Shown here: positions 1-6,945 of the stretch, piece after piece | Layout: the number at the start of each line of letters is the position of its first letter | Numbering within the stretch: the stretch's first letter is position 1 | Assembly (NCBI GenBank): GCA_963759875.1 | Contig: CAVXBB010000005.1 | Location: 496,001-560,000 of the forward strand | DNA from: JAFAGX01 sp963759875 | GTDB lineage: Bacteria > Acidobacteriota > Terriglobia > Terriglobales > Acidobacteriaceae | Direction: 5' to 3' | DNA length: 64,000 nucleotides | Made by a program: the position numbers and the translations under genes | Notes under the pieces: model-generated | The model's database searches: none | What the model was told of the DNA's origin: nothing | What the model saw: only the letters and a program-made list of their open reading frames with translations

Positions 1-1069
1 TGCGGTCTCCTGCTTGTAGCCCGTTGACTACGCTGATATCGGTGCCACTGACGGCGCCGATATCTATTCTGCGAAGGCGGGCTATTTCGCCTGCACTCGA
101 GTCGGAAACAACAAAGACCCCATACTTGCCGTCCTTCGCTTCCACAACTGCGGAAAGTGGAACTCGCAACGCGGACGCCCGGCTTCCGCCATCGGCATTT
201 TCCAGCTGCAAAGAACCGATCATGCCCACCTTCAACAGGTGATCGCGATTGGGTATTGAAATCTCAACTTCAAAGTTACGTGTAACCGCATCTGCTGCCG
301 ATGACATGCGGGTGATTCGTGCATGGAAGGTGCGGGTAGGGAATGCGTCGATGCCAACCTCAACTGGTTGGCCCAGCCTCACGGAACGGACAACCGTGTC
401 GGGTACGCCAATTCTGATTTTTACGGTATCGGTTTTGGCCAGGGCGAATGCGACGGGAAGTCCGGGGCCAACCAACGCGCCCATCTCCACAGCTTTCTTC
501 ACGATATCGCCATCGAAGGGAGCAATCAGAGACGTGTCGCGCAGAGAGATTTCGGCTTCGCTCGTCAAAGCGCGGGCGGATTTCACTTGCTGCTGGCTGG
601 AGTCGTATTGGGCACGAGCAGAATCGAAATCGGGTTTAGTGATGCTCTCGCTGTCATACAGATGGTTGGCTCGATCGAAATCAAGCTTCGCCTTCAGCGC
701 GACAGCTTCGGCCGCCGCAGTCTCCGACGAGGCCTGTCGCACCTTATCCTCGTATTCAGAGGATCGGATGCGCACCAGCACGGCGCCGCGGATGACTCGA
801 TCGCCTTCCGCAATGTCGCGCATCCTGCCGTCCTCGCCGCGCACTTGTTTGAGCGCAACCACATATCCGGGAATCCGGAACGACAATGGAACTTCCGAAT
901 CGGGTGCGACCACGGCCGAAAAACGTAGACCATCGCTGCTGGTGCTGGCCTGCGCCTGAATGGCTTCAGCGTGTACCCCTTGTGGCGGCTGCTGTATTGG
1001 CTTATTGCCGCTACAGCCGGCCATGACGAACATCAACGAAAGTATTGCAATTGCGTTTTTCACGTTCAT
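1..1069 (-). CDS. RND-type efflux periplasmic adaptor (HlyD/AcrA family), lipoprotein, 3' end outside window
   Basis: The reading frame runs off the left edge; 356 residues are visible. The N-terminus MNVKNAIAILSLMFVMAGC is a lipoprotein signal with a lipobox ending in the Cys (VMAGC), so the protein is probably anchored in a membrane facing the periplasm. It then shows a typical adaptor layout: a first beta-barrel/lipoyl half (VPLSFRIPGYVV), an alpha-helical hairpin (AAAEAVALKAKLDFDRAN) and the second lipoyl half (DTSLIAPFDGDIVKK). The family links an inner-membrane pump to a TolC channel. Its ATG overlaps the stop codon of the upstream TolC-like gene (ATGA), so the two are co-translated. 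The pump gene is expected beyond position 1. Substrate cannot be told. Confidence 0.88.
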   Translation of the reverse strand, partial: MNVKNAIAILSLMFVMAGCSGNKPIQQPPQGVHAEAIQAQASTSSDGLRFSAVVAPDSEVPLSFRIPGYVVALKQVRGEDGRMRDIAEGDRVIRGAVLVRIRSSEYEDKVRQASSETAAAEAVALKAKLDFDRANHLYDSESITKPDFDSARAQYDSSQQQVKSARALTSEAEISLRDTSLIAPFDGDIVKKAVEMGALVGPGLPVAFALAKTDTVKIRIGVPDTVVRSVRLGQPVEVGIDAFPTRTFHARITRMSSAADAVTRNFEVEISIPNRDHLLKVGMIGSLQLENADGGSRASALRVPLSAVVEAKDGKYGVFVVSDSSAGEIARLRRIDIGAVSGTDISVVNGLQAGDR

Positions 1070-2415
1070 TCCTCCCCCATCGCTCGGCGCAAATCTGCAA
1101 GGGAACTCCAGTAGGAAGAGATCGCCTGCTGATACTGAAAAGCTGTTTCTGCACTTCGAGCCTGAGCCTGCAGAAGATCTTTTATGAGTGCTGCCTGCTC
1201 TTTATATTTGTTGCCGGTAACCCGGAATTCCTCGGCTGCCGCTTCGTGGCCGGTGCGGGAGGCCTTCAGCAGCAGCGCAGATTCTTTCCACTTGCGGTAC
1301 TTCGATCCAACTTCAACTCCGATCTGCGATTCTGTCTCTTGCGTACCGTTGACGGCTTCCGCGAGCGTGTTGGACTTTTCGCGTACGCGGTTGTGGCGGC
1401 GTCCCCAATCAAATGGCTCCCAAGTCAGCAGAAAACCAGCCACGCCCACGTTGCTTGGAAGCACGTTGACGTTCTGAATCCCCATGTAGCTGACCGCCAG
1501 ACCGAAGTCGGGCATGTATTCCGCCTTTGCGAGGCGGCGATCATATTCGGCTTGTTTTTCTTTCATATGAGCCTGGCGGATTTCCGGCCGGTCTGCTCCA
1601 GCCTGTTGTCGAGCCTCCTCGAGAGTCAGGCTGGTGGAGTCTTCTTCCGGCATGAAATCAACGCGAAAAGAAGTTTCGAGATCGCGTCCCATAAGTTGAT
1701 TCAGGTGCTCGTGTTGTGTGGTGAGCCCGTTCTCCGCGACCGACAAGTCATACTGAGCCTTGGCCAGACGCGCATCGACCTCCAACGCATCTCCCTTGAG
1801 CACTGTCTTCTCAGCGATGTAACGCAACGTGACTCGTTGTGCCTCTTCCAGGGTTCGTACTCCTTCCCGTGCTGCATCCACTGCAGCCTGCGTTGCTACA
1901 AGCTCGAAATAGGCGCTACGTACCTCGGCCGCGATCTTCTGACGCTCGGCGCGCACGTCTTCCTTGGCAATGTCGCGCCCAAGTTCTGTCGCGCGAATTC
2001 CCAGTCCGATTTTGTACTGCTGCAATAGGGGCACATCCATCCCGGCTGTGATGTACGCGGTTGGTTGTGCTGGCGTGTGAACCTTGGATTCCTTTCCCGG
2101 AATAGGACCAACTCCTGGATACGTTCCGAAAACGCCCTTTCCAAATGTGAAATCAAAGGGCTGCAGGAATTCGCCACCGAGTGCGGAAAACTGAAAGTGT
2201 GGTAGTCGCCTGCTGCGAATCGTGCTCACCTCGAAGTCGTACTTCTGTGCTTCCAGCACCGAATTCTTGACTAGCCGATTCTTCGCGAGGGCAATGGAAA
2301 CTGCGTCGTCCAGCGTAAGCACTGGGACCTCCGCCCCCGCCTCTTGCGCGAGTGATTGAATGGCTGACAAACAGAGGAGGATCGTGAGTGCCACTACTAA
2401 GAATTTCGTTTTCAT
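1066..2415 (-). CDS. TolC-family outer membrane efflux protein
   Basis: 449 residues. A signal peptide (MKTKFLVVALTILLCLSAIQSLAQ) is followed by two OEP repeats with the long helical stretches typical of TolC/CusC channels (for example VRSAYFELVATQAAVDAAREG and, in the second half, the equivalent RKWKESALLLKASRTG). The start at 2415 is chosen because the signal peptide begins there; an in-frame extension to 2670 would cover the sigma-54 promoter and is not credible. It forms the outer-membrane exit duct for the adaptor encoded immediately downstream, with a 4-bp ATGA overlap. A -24/-12 promoter at 2499-2515 and a dyad at 2597-2612 suggest sigma-54-dependent expression of the whole efflux operon. 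Confidence 0.9.
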   Translation of the reverse strand: MKTKFLVVALTILLCLSAIQSLAQEAGAEVPVLTLDDAVSIALAKNRLVKNSVLEAQKYDFEVSTIRSRRLPHFQFSALGGEFLQPFDFTFGKGVFGTYPGVGPIPGKESKVHTPAQPTAYITAGMDVPLLQQYKIGLGIRATELGRDIAKEDVRAERQKIAAEVRSAYFELVATQAAVDAAREGVRTLEEAQRVTLRYIAEKTVLKGDALEVDARLAKAQYDLSVAENGLTTQHEHLNQLMGRDLETSFRVDFMPEEDSTSLTLEEARQQAGADRPEIRQAHMKEKQAEYDRRLAKAEYMPDFGLAVSYMGIQNVNVLPSNVGVAGFLLTWEPFDWGRRHNRVREKSNTLAEAVNGTQETESQIGVEVGSKYRKWKESALLLKASRTGHEAAAEEFRVTGNKYKEQAALIKDLLQAQARSAETAFQYQQAISSYWSSLADLRRAMGEE

Positions 2416-2498
2416 GATTCTTTGCCTGAACCCTCTACTGAGAATGCGACCGCGATCAGGGTAATCGACGTGATGTTTGCCGTTCGTGAAGACAAGAA

Positions 2499-2515
2499 TG
2501 CAGTTGCCCTGCCAA
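2499..2515 (-). promoter_or_regulatory. sigma-54 (-24/-12) promoter of the tolC-adaptor operon
   Basis: On the minus strand the sequence reads TTGGCAGGGCAACTGCA, with GG and GC exactly 10 bases apart and a good fit to the sigma-54 consensus TTGGCAC-N4-TTGCA. It is about 85 bases upstream of the tolC start and 81 bases downstream of a TGCCC...GGGC dyad. Confidence 0.7.
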
Positions 2516-2596
2516 CCTGCGGGCACCGCAACTTGTTGAATCTGAGAGGCAAAGGTCTTGGCGTGCCCAGACTGACCATGTCGGATCAAATAACAG

Positions 2597-2612
2597 TGCC
2601 CGAATACGGGCG
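2597..2612. promoter_or_regulatory. Recurrent 16-bp dyad, putative enhancer-binding-protein site (tolC operon)
   Basis: TGCCCGAATACGGGCG is a near-perfect inverted repeat (GCCCG/CGGGC). The same motif recurs in front of at least eight sigma-54-type promoters in the first 22 kb, always 51-81 bases upstream, as expected for an upstream activating sequence of an NtrC-type activator. Confidence 0.6.
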
Positions 2613-2708
2613 GATGGCCAACGATCAGTGTTACCGGATCTGAGTGATGTGTAGACTGATTACCCGGCAATCGGTAGCGAGCACTGCCGCGGCAGAAAAT
2701 TCAGGGCT

Positions 2709-3053
2709 TCAGTCACATGGAATCGCTAGCGAGGGTTTGTGGTTCCTGCCTGCAGACACCTGCCTGTGCTGAGAAGAAGGCCTTTCCAGAATCGGCAAAT
2801 TTAACCGTTCACAAATCCCGCCTGCGTAGACATTCGTGGCCACGAACCTTGCTCCGATGCTGCCTAGCCAATTCAGCAACTCCTCTCCACGCTTATCGAC
2901 ATAGCTCACGTCCGAAAGATCGACCATCAAACCTTTCGGGACGACGTCCTTTGTGACCAGAGATTTTGCCTGTTCTGCCCAAGCCCCGATCAGCCTGCCT
3001 TCCATCTTCAGCGTCGGACCATCTGCCAGCCAGTGAATTTCTGCGCGAAACAT
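2709..3053 (-). CDS. STAS-domain protein
   Basis: 114 residues from the ATG at 3053, which has a GAGG ribosome-binding site 10 bases upstream; an upstream in-frame start is rejected because it overlaps the predicted -24 element. Residues about 10-85 fit a STAS fold: a first strand-loop (HWLADGPTLKMEGRLIG), the core strand GLMVDLSDVSYVDKRGEELL and a further strand GARFVATNVYAGG. In anti-sigma antagonists the loop holds a phosphorylatable Ser or Thr; here the matching position is in VSYVDKRG, so phospho-control of the SpoIIAA type is uncertain. Single-gene unit with its own sigma-54 promoter and upstream dyad. Role unknown; stand-alone STAS proteins are also found with transport or lipid systems. 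Confidence 0.7.
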   Translation of the reverse strand: MFRAEIHWLADGPTLKMEGRLIGAWAEQAKSLVTKDVVPKGLMVDLSDVSYVDKRGEELLNWLGSIGARFVATNVYAGGICERLNLPILERPSSQHRQVSAGRNHKPSLAIPCD

Positions 3054-3103
3054 TGCTTTCTGCCTCGAAGCACCTTGTCCTGCTCGCCCACGGCTATGAA
3101 GGG

Positions 3104-3119
3104 GCAACTGGGGTGCCAA
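3104..3119 (-). promoter_or_regulatory. sigma-54 promoter of the STAS gene
   Basis: Minus strand TTGGCACCCCAGTTGC is an almost perfect sigma-54 element (TGGCAC-N5-TTGC, GG-N10-GC). The predicted start point leaves a 5' leader of about 40 bases before the STAS ATG, with the ribosome-binding site inside it. Confidence 0.75.
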
Positions 3120-3181
3120 CCATGTTTGTCGCTATGTGATTGAGACCGAATCAGCACTCCGCATTCTTAAGTTCGGTCGAT

Positions 3182-3197
3182 TGCCTCTATGCGGGCA
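3182..3197. promoter_or_regulatory. Recurrent dyad, putative activator site (STAS gene)
   Basis: TGCCTCTATGCGGGCA matches the recurrent motif TGCCYGAATNNGGGCA in its outer arms and sits 62 bases upstream of the sigma-54 promoter at 3104-3119. Confidence 0.5.
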
Positions 3198-3290
3198 TTG
3201 TCCGCATCCGGGCGGAACTTGGCTCAGCTACCGATAGGTGGATAAATGTTTCCACCGCCTGCGCGATGCGAATAAGTTACGGTCAGTTCC

Positions 3291-3965
3291 TTATTGCACA
3301 ACCTTCAATACCAAACTGCCGCTGGTCCCGTTCACCGTTGCAGTCACGTTCGCGAATCCGGTGCCGCCCTCAAGCGTGCCCATAATCGGGCTGGTGACCG
3401 TGCTTGGTGGAATGCTGATGATCGTTGACGGCGTCGCGGTCCAAGTGGCCTCAGTTGTCAGATCTCCGCCATTCGCATTCGCCGCTGTGAACATCAGGGT
3501 CGTGCCGTTTGCGAGGCTGACTGTGCTGCCCGATATGCACGATGTGCAAGTCACGGTAACTGCGCTTGATGTATTCGTGCACAACGTTCCGACGCAGACG
3601 GCTGCTGTATTACTGACTGCACCCGCCGAAGAGACATTCGTCGCCGTAATTGTGACGCTAGTGGATGAACCGGTGACAGATAATGCCTTGACCAGCCCCC
3701 TGCTTACGCTAAGTACGGTGGGGTCCGAACTGCTCCAGGTTGTCCCTGATGTGCCGGTTACATTCCGGGTCGTACCGTCATTATATGTTCCGGTTGCAGT
3801 GAGTTGCTCCGTGTCGCCTGCAACCGTAAGGGTTGAAGTTGAAGGAGTGAGGGTGAGGCTCCTCAAGCTCGGGCTTACAAACCAATCACAACCAACACCG
3901 AACGCGAATAAAAGCAGCACTCCGAGAGGAGTTGCGGTCTTAGCTTTACGTCCCACGTTCGGCAT
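3291..3965 (-). CDS. Secreted lipoprotein with bacterial Ig-like (Big_2-type) domains
   Basis: 224 residues. The N-terminus has a basic start, a hydrophobic stretch (GVLLLFAFGVGC) and a lipobox Cys at residue 26, so it is probably a cell-surface or periplasmic lipoprotein. From residue 35 on come Ser/Thr/Val-rich beta-sandwich repeats typical of Big_2 modules (LTLTPSTSTLTVAGDTEQL, ATGTYNDGTTRNVTG, VLSVSRGLVKAL), then a second domain containing a CTSC pair and a third ending VNGTSGSLVLKVVQ. Such proteins are structural or adhesive; no catalytic motif is seen. It stands alone between the STAS gene and the small-ORF cassette. Strong Ser/Thr bias is normal for the family. Confidence 0.75.
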   Translation of the reverse strand: MPNVGRKAKTATPLGVLLLFAFGVGCDWFVSPSLRSLTLTPSTSTLTVAGDTEQLTATGTYNDGTTRNVTGTSGTTWSSSDPTVLSVSRGLVKALSVTGSSTSVTITATNVSSAGAVSNTAAVCVGTLCTNTSSAVTVTCTSCISGSTVSLANGTTLMFTAANANGGDLTTEATWTATPSTIISIPPSTVTSPIMGTLEGGTGFANVTATVNGTSGSLVLKVVQ

Positions 3966-4193
3966 CTTCAGAGCCTCACGAGCAGCGAGCCTGAAGGAGC
4001 GTCATGCGGTTACATGTCGCTGACTGCGGGAGTTCGCAGCATTCCCACGCACAATCCCGAGGCTCGCTTGCCTAAATCCGAGCACAAGTCGAAGTGTGGC
4101 AGTGCAATTAGGTGACCACTCATACTCTGACAATCACTAAGATCAATTGGTTGATTTACGGGAAATTGGCTTGCGCGTGAATAAGACTGAGGG

Positions 4194-4628
4194 CTAGCGC
4201 TGATGGATCCCGTGATTAGATAGAAACGTTTTGATTTTGTTCAGCAAATCTGTCTCAAACGTTTTGCCATTCGCGTCGTTCCACCAGACATCAACACTGA
4301 CTGAAACTGCCGGGCGGTTTCCCAGTGCAGGCAAACACAAAATTGAATTCGGATGTGAGTCGATATCGCAGGTTACGTGGTCTTGTCTGAGCACGGCGTC
4401 TATCATGAGATCCGCGATTTCGAGCAGTACCGATTTGACATGATGGCACAGCGGACATGCGGGATCGAGATGATTGAGATCCAAACTGTGAGCACCAATC
4501 AGTTCCAGTTCGAGGCCAACCGCCCGCCGCTCGCCTGCCCTGACATCAAACTGCGGCCATAACTGCCAGAAAATGCCGTACGCGGCGGCGTTTGATTGCA
4601 CTCCCGAGCTCAACGTTGAAGTTGCCAT
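4194..4628 (-). CDS. Hypothetical protein, last gene of small-ORF cassette
   Basis: 144 residues, no family recognised. It has no signal peptide or membrane segment. A CPLCHH motif near residue 60 and further Cys/His (CDIDSH) could bind metal but are not a classical zinc ribbon. The C-terminal half (PAVSVSVDVWWNDANGKTFETDLLNKIKTFLSNHG) has a strand-helix look. A plausible AAGGT site precedes the ATG. It lies 68 bases behind the preceding small gene in the same direction and is probably the tail of the cassette driven from 5803-5819. Coding status is likely but not proven. Confidence 0.5.
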   Translation of the reverse strand: MATSTLSSGVQSNAAAYGIFWQLWPQFDVRAGERRAVGLELELIGAHSLDLNHLDPACPLCHHVKSVLLEIADLMIDAVLRQDHVTCDIDSHPNSILCLPALGNRPAVSVSVDVWWNDANGKTFETDLLNKIKTFLSNHGIHQR

Positions 4629-4696
4629 TGCGAATCTACCTTATAGAACCAAGTCTCTCGCCATCGGGTTCTGTGTTCGACACTTGAGCTGCTTCT

Positions 4697-4984
4697 TCAC
4701 CACACATCGAGAGTGTTCCCGGTTGGCTCGCGGTATGGTGACGTTCGATGCAGCAATGCTTCTGCAACACTTCGAACGTCGGAGTCGCAATCGTCGAGTG
4801 CCGCGAGCAGCTCCTGGTAAGCAGTCATATTCCCTTGTCTGCGCCACTCTAAGTGGCAGGCAAATAAGTACAACGGATCGCGACGTCCGACATTCTCCGA
4901 CAATTTAGTACCTTGATCTTTCACCGTTCGCTTCAACCCCACAGATGGTCTCACCCTTATGGGACGTTGTGCCGCTGATCTCAT
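4697..4984 (-). CDS. Small conserved-looking hypothetical (DPLYLFACHLEWR motif)
   Basis: 95 residues from the ATG at 4984, which overlaps the stop codon of the upstream gene (TGATG), a sign of translational coupling. The last 60 residues are the convincing part: DPLYLFACHLEWRRQGNMTAYQELLAALDDCDSDVRSVAEALLHR reads as two or three amphipathic helices, the second resembling a single HEAT-like repeat (ALDDCDSDVRSVAEALL). I recall similar short proteins from acidobacterial genomes but cannot name the family. The N-terminal 35 residues are basic and may be disordered. Fourth gene of the cassette. Confidence 0.6.
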   Translation of the reverse strand: MRSAAQRPIRVRPSVGLKRTVKDQGTKLSENVGRRDPLYLFACHLEWRRQGNMTAYQELLAALDDCDSDVRSVAEALLHRTSPYREPTGNTLDVW

Positions 4985-5196
4985 CACTTACCCGTATCGA
5001 ATGCGCCGGAGACGATGATGCTGACCGCATCAACCGTTAGCAGCAGAAACGCAACCCCAATCAGCGCAAACGCCGCGAAAAGGTTCTCATCGCCGCTGTC
5101 GGCGCGAACTACAAGATTGACCGGATAGATTAATGCCAGTGCATTCACCATAGCCAACGCAGTCCAAAGCTCAGTATTGGTCTTATGTTTTTTCAT
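4984..5196 (-). CDS. Small two-helix membrane protein
   Basis: 70 residues. ATG at 5196 preceded by GGAGG with 8-base spacing. Two hydrophobic segments are visible: WTALAMVNALALIYPVNLVV (residues about 10-29) and FAAFALIGVAFLLLTVDAVSI (about 41-61), so it should be a hairpin in the inner membrane. No family recognised. Its ATG overlaps the stop codon of the upstream gene (ATGA) and its own stop overlaps the next start, so it is translationally coupled on both sides within the sigma-54-driven cassette. Confidence 0.65.
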   Translation of the reverse strand: MKKHKTNTELWTALAMVNALALIYPVNLVVRADSGDENLFAAFALIGVAFLLLTVDAVSIIVSGAFDTGK

Positions 5197-5528
5197 TTCC
5201 ACAACCTCCAAAGAGCAGCAAAGAGGCCGCTCCGCTCAGTTGCCCCGCTTTGTTCCGCCATCGGTTCCTCGATCGCCAACTCGTTCACCAGGAACAAACT
5301 CATCCTGCAATAGCTCTTGCTGCAAATCATAAGAGGTAGCTCTTCAGGGGCGCACTGCTCAACCTTCACGCAGTGTTCAGTTCCACATGCCCAGCACCGG
5401 AGCACCAGTACTTCTCCATCGACGCGAACGGCTTTCAAGCAGGTCTGCTTGTTCATCAATGGGCTGTCGCCTAGGCTGCCGGAGCCCTCATCTTGCTTGC
5501 GCCAAGATTTCGGAAAGTTGACATTCAT
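5193..5528 (-). CDS. Small Cys-rich hypothetical protein
   Basis: 111 residues. A GAGGAA site precedes the ATG at 5528. The central region carries several cysteines (CLKAV, LRCWACGTEHCVKVEQC, MICSKSYCRMS), suggesting one or two metal sites, though spacing does not match a standard zinc ribbon exactly. No signal peptide or membrane helix. The stop overlaps the ATG of the next gene (ATGA). Second gene of the cassette that starts at 5735. Function unknown; cassettes of tiny Zn-ribbon-like proteins are common in acidobacterial genomes, an impression rather than a search result. Confidence 0.6.
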   Translation of the reverse strand: MNVNFPKSWRKQDEGSGSLGDSPLMNKQTCLKAVRVDGEVLVLRCWACGTEHCVKVEQCAPEELPLMICSKSYCRMSLFLVNELAIEEPMAEQSGATERSGLFAALWRLWK

Positions 5529-5537
5529 TGTGGTTCC

Positions 5538-5735
5538 TCACGCAATTCGAAACCTGGTCGGTACAGGACTCCGTGCCAGACGGCGCTTCATTGACATGGT
5601 CGCCAGCGAATACCCAAATTTCGCTCCGCAGTCGCAGCACACGCGGTAGGTCTCACCGCTAACCGTGAAAACTCGGCTGAGGTGACCATGGTGGCAACCG
5701 AAGAGGAAATCAAGGGCCCTTACGATTCTTGTCAT
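5538..5735 (-). CDS. Tiny zinc-ribbon-like protein, first gene of sigma-54 cassette
   Basis: 65 residues. A strong AGGAGGGG ribosome-binding site precedes the ATG. The sequence FGCHHGHLSRVF...YRVCCDCGAKFGYSL combines CHH and CCDC, a compact treble-clef or zinc-ribbon arrangement; the start RALDFLFGCHHGHLSRVFTV looks strongly conserved in style with other acidobacterial small proteins. It opens a five-gene cassette (5735 to 4194) with overlapping junctions, transcribed from the sigma-54 promoter at 5803-5819. Likely a nucleic-acid or metal-binding small protein; no function assigned. Confidence 0.7.
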   Translation of the reverse strand: MTRIVRALDFLFGCHHGHLSRVFTVSGETYRVCCDCGAKFGYSLATMSMKRRLARSPVPTRFRIA

Positions 5736-5802
5736 AACCCCTCCTTTACCAACGCCGTTGCTACGGAAATCCTAAAGTCGGACCTAAGTTCACTCTTGGC
5801 AA

Positions 5803-5819
5803 TGCAGATCATTTGCCAA
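5803..5819 (-). promoter_or_regulatory. sigma-54 promoter of the small-ORF cassette
   Basis: Minus strand TTGGCAAATGATCTGCA, GG-N10-GC, with the TTGGCA and TGCA blocks both matching consensus. It lies about 68 bases upstream of the ATG at 5735 and 81 bases downstream of the dyad at 5901-5916. Confidence 0.72.
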
Positions 5820-5900
5820 TTCGCGTCTGTGCCTAAGCACTTTGTTCTTCTACGAATAGCTAACTTCTTGTCTGCGTGCCGTTTGACCATTCCAGGGCAC

Positions 5901-5916
5901 TGCCATCCTGTGGGCA
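5901..5916. promoter_or_regulatory. Recurrent dyad, putative activator site (small-ORF cassette)
   Basis: TGCCATCCTGTGGGCA keeps the TGCC and GGGCA arms of the recurrent motif with a degenerate centre. The flank TTGACC...CCAGGGCA to its left also resembles the flanks of the copies at 6568 and 8550, so these three may be double sites. Confidence 0.45.
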
Positions 5917-5947
5917 TACTCAGCCGTATGAGCCTGGTTGTGTTCAC

Positions 5948-6457
5948 CTAGTTGGACCCTGCCCTTGTGCCACTACAAAGAGTAGGCGGAACTTGCACAA
6001 CGAGAGAGGAGTCTGACTGTGGCAAGCATTGGGGGTGCGCAGCGGCGGCCGCTGCCTGAGCAACGTCGAATGCCAGAGCCTCATACAATGCGTTGAACAC
6101 CTCGTACTGCATCGCCGCAAGTTGTGCCCTCTGCTGAATTAAGTATTCCGCCTGTTCACGCGTGATCTGCCCACTGCGAAGCGCCACCGAAATCATGCGC
6201 AGTTCGGAGGAGAGAGTTTGTGAAGTAAGCGTCATTTGAGCTCGATACTCCTGGAGCATTTCAGCTGGGCCGCGTGGAATCTCGGGTGCGACCGTAACAA
6301 TGGCCGCAATGGTGTCATTTGCATGACTGCTGGTTTGTTCGAAGACTTGTTGTGGCACGGGCGGGGCCAGTGCTACCGCTCTCGAAGTGGGTGCATCCAC
6401 GGCAAAGGCCGCGGTCGCCAACAATAATACGGAGATAAAAATTGATCGCACCTTCAT
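5948..6457 (-). CDS. Secreted hypothetical protein
   Basis: 169 residues from the ATG at 6457, which has an AAGGA site 8 bases upstream and begins a clear signal peptide (MKVRSIFISVLLLATAAFAVDA). The mature protein is helical, with MLQEYRAQMTLTSQTLSSELRMISVALRSGQITREQAEYLIQQR in its centre; the pattern SGQITREQAEYL resembles the short helical SHOCT-like or periplasmic Spy/CpxP-like style, but no family is assigned. An alanine tract (AQAAAAAAHP) precedes a Pro/Ser tail. Monocistronic. An upstream dyad at 6568-6583 suggests membership of the sigma-54 regulon, although the -24/-12 candidate lies very close to the start. Confidence 0.65.
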   Translation of the reverse strand: MKVRSIFISVLLLATAAFAVDAPTSRAVALAPPVPQQVFEQTSSHANDTIAAIVTVAPEIPRGPAEMLQEYRAQMTLTSQTLSSELRMISVALRSGQITREQAEYLIQQRAQLAAMQYEVFNALYEALAFDVAQAAAAAAHPQCLPQSDSSLVVQVPPTLCSGTRAGSN

Positions 6458-6472
6458 AGCAATATTCCTTAC

Positions 6473-6489
6473 TGCAGGTTCTCTTCCAA
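6473..6489 (-). promoter_or_regulatory. Weak sigma-54 promoter candidate before the secreted protein
   Basis: Minus strand TTGGAAGAGAACCTGCA has GG-N10-GC and TGCA but lacks the CAC of the -24 block. The implied start point is only about 5 bases before the ATG, which would remove the ribosome-binding site from the transcript; this makes it the least convincing member of the set. Confidence 0.3.
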
Positions 6490-6567
6490 TCCATGGCTTG
6501 GCCAAGTACATGTGCAACTCGCTCTCTGTAGGCTTCGCCGCAGACGTATTTGACCCTCCGAGGGCAA

Positions 6568-6583
6568 TGCCGCAATGTGGGCA
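6568..6583. promoter_or_regulatory. Recurrent dyad, putative activator site (secreted protein)
   Basis: TGCCGCAATGTGGGCA matches the motif arms. Together with its left flank (TGACCCTCCGAGGGCAA) it is nearly identical over some 35 bases to the copy at 8550-8565, which serves an unrelated gene. Confidence 0.5.
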
Positions 6584-6945
6584 TGCGTCTAGAACCTCGG
6601 AGCCTCCTATTTGTCATTAAAGTAGCAACTTGACCATCCTCGCTCTTCGGTAACCCGAATGCACATGCCGATGCCTGACGAACGTGCCGCTCAGCAGTAA
6701 GCGCTTCGTTCGGGCGTCGCTAGTTGGAGTAGTAGAGACGATCACCTATAGGCTTTCTAAGTAGATCTCATGCACTGCTGGCTGATAACAACGAATGCGG
6801 TCCTGCAAGCAAGATCCGCAACCAGGATTGGAATCTTGCGTAGCAGCCGCTTGAGGTACTCACAAACGAGAGCATCAGGAACCGGAACTGTAGCCGATGG
6901 ACAGTGACTGGAAATGGTTCTGAGTTAGAAAGAAGGAGACAGGTC
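6584..6945. other. Intergenic stretch, nothing coding seen
   Basis: I see no credible gene, repeat or RNA between the dyad at 6568-6583 and the nucleotide-sugar dehydrogenase. Short open frames here lack ribosome-binding sites and protein-like composition. Only the AAGGAG site before 6946 is functional-looking. Confidence 0.5.

Noticed and set aside
249..959. Long plus-strand open frame of 236 codons
   Set aside because: It is the antisense shadow of the RND adaptor, which has a lipoprotein signal and full family motifs on the minus strand.
1045..2028. Plus-strand open frame of 327 codons
   Set aside because: Antisense to the TolC-like gene, no ribosome-binding site, no protein-like pattern.
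2416..2670. N-terminal extension of the TolC-like protein to an ATG at 2670
   Set aside because: The extension overlaps the sigma-54 promoter and dyad and places the signal peptide inside the protein.
3238..4023. Plus-strand open frame of 261 codons with hydrophobic Val-rich composition
   Set aside because: It is antisense to the Ig-like lipoprotein; its Val/Thr-rich look is the mirror of Ser/Thr repeats.
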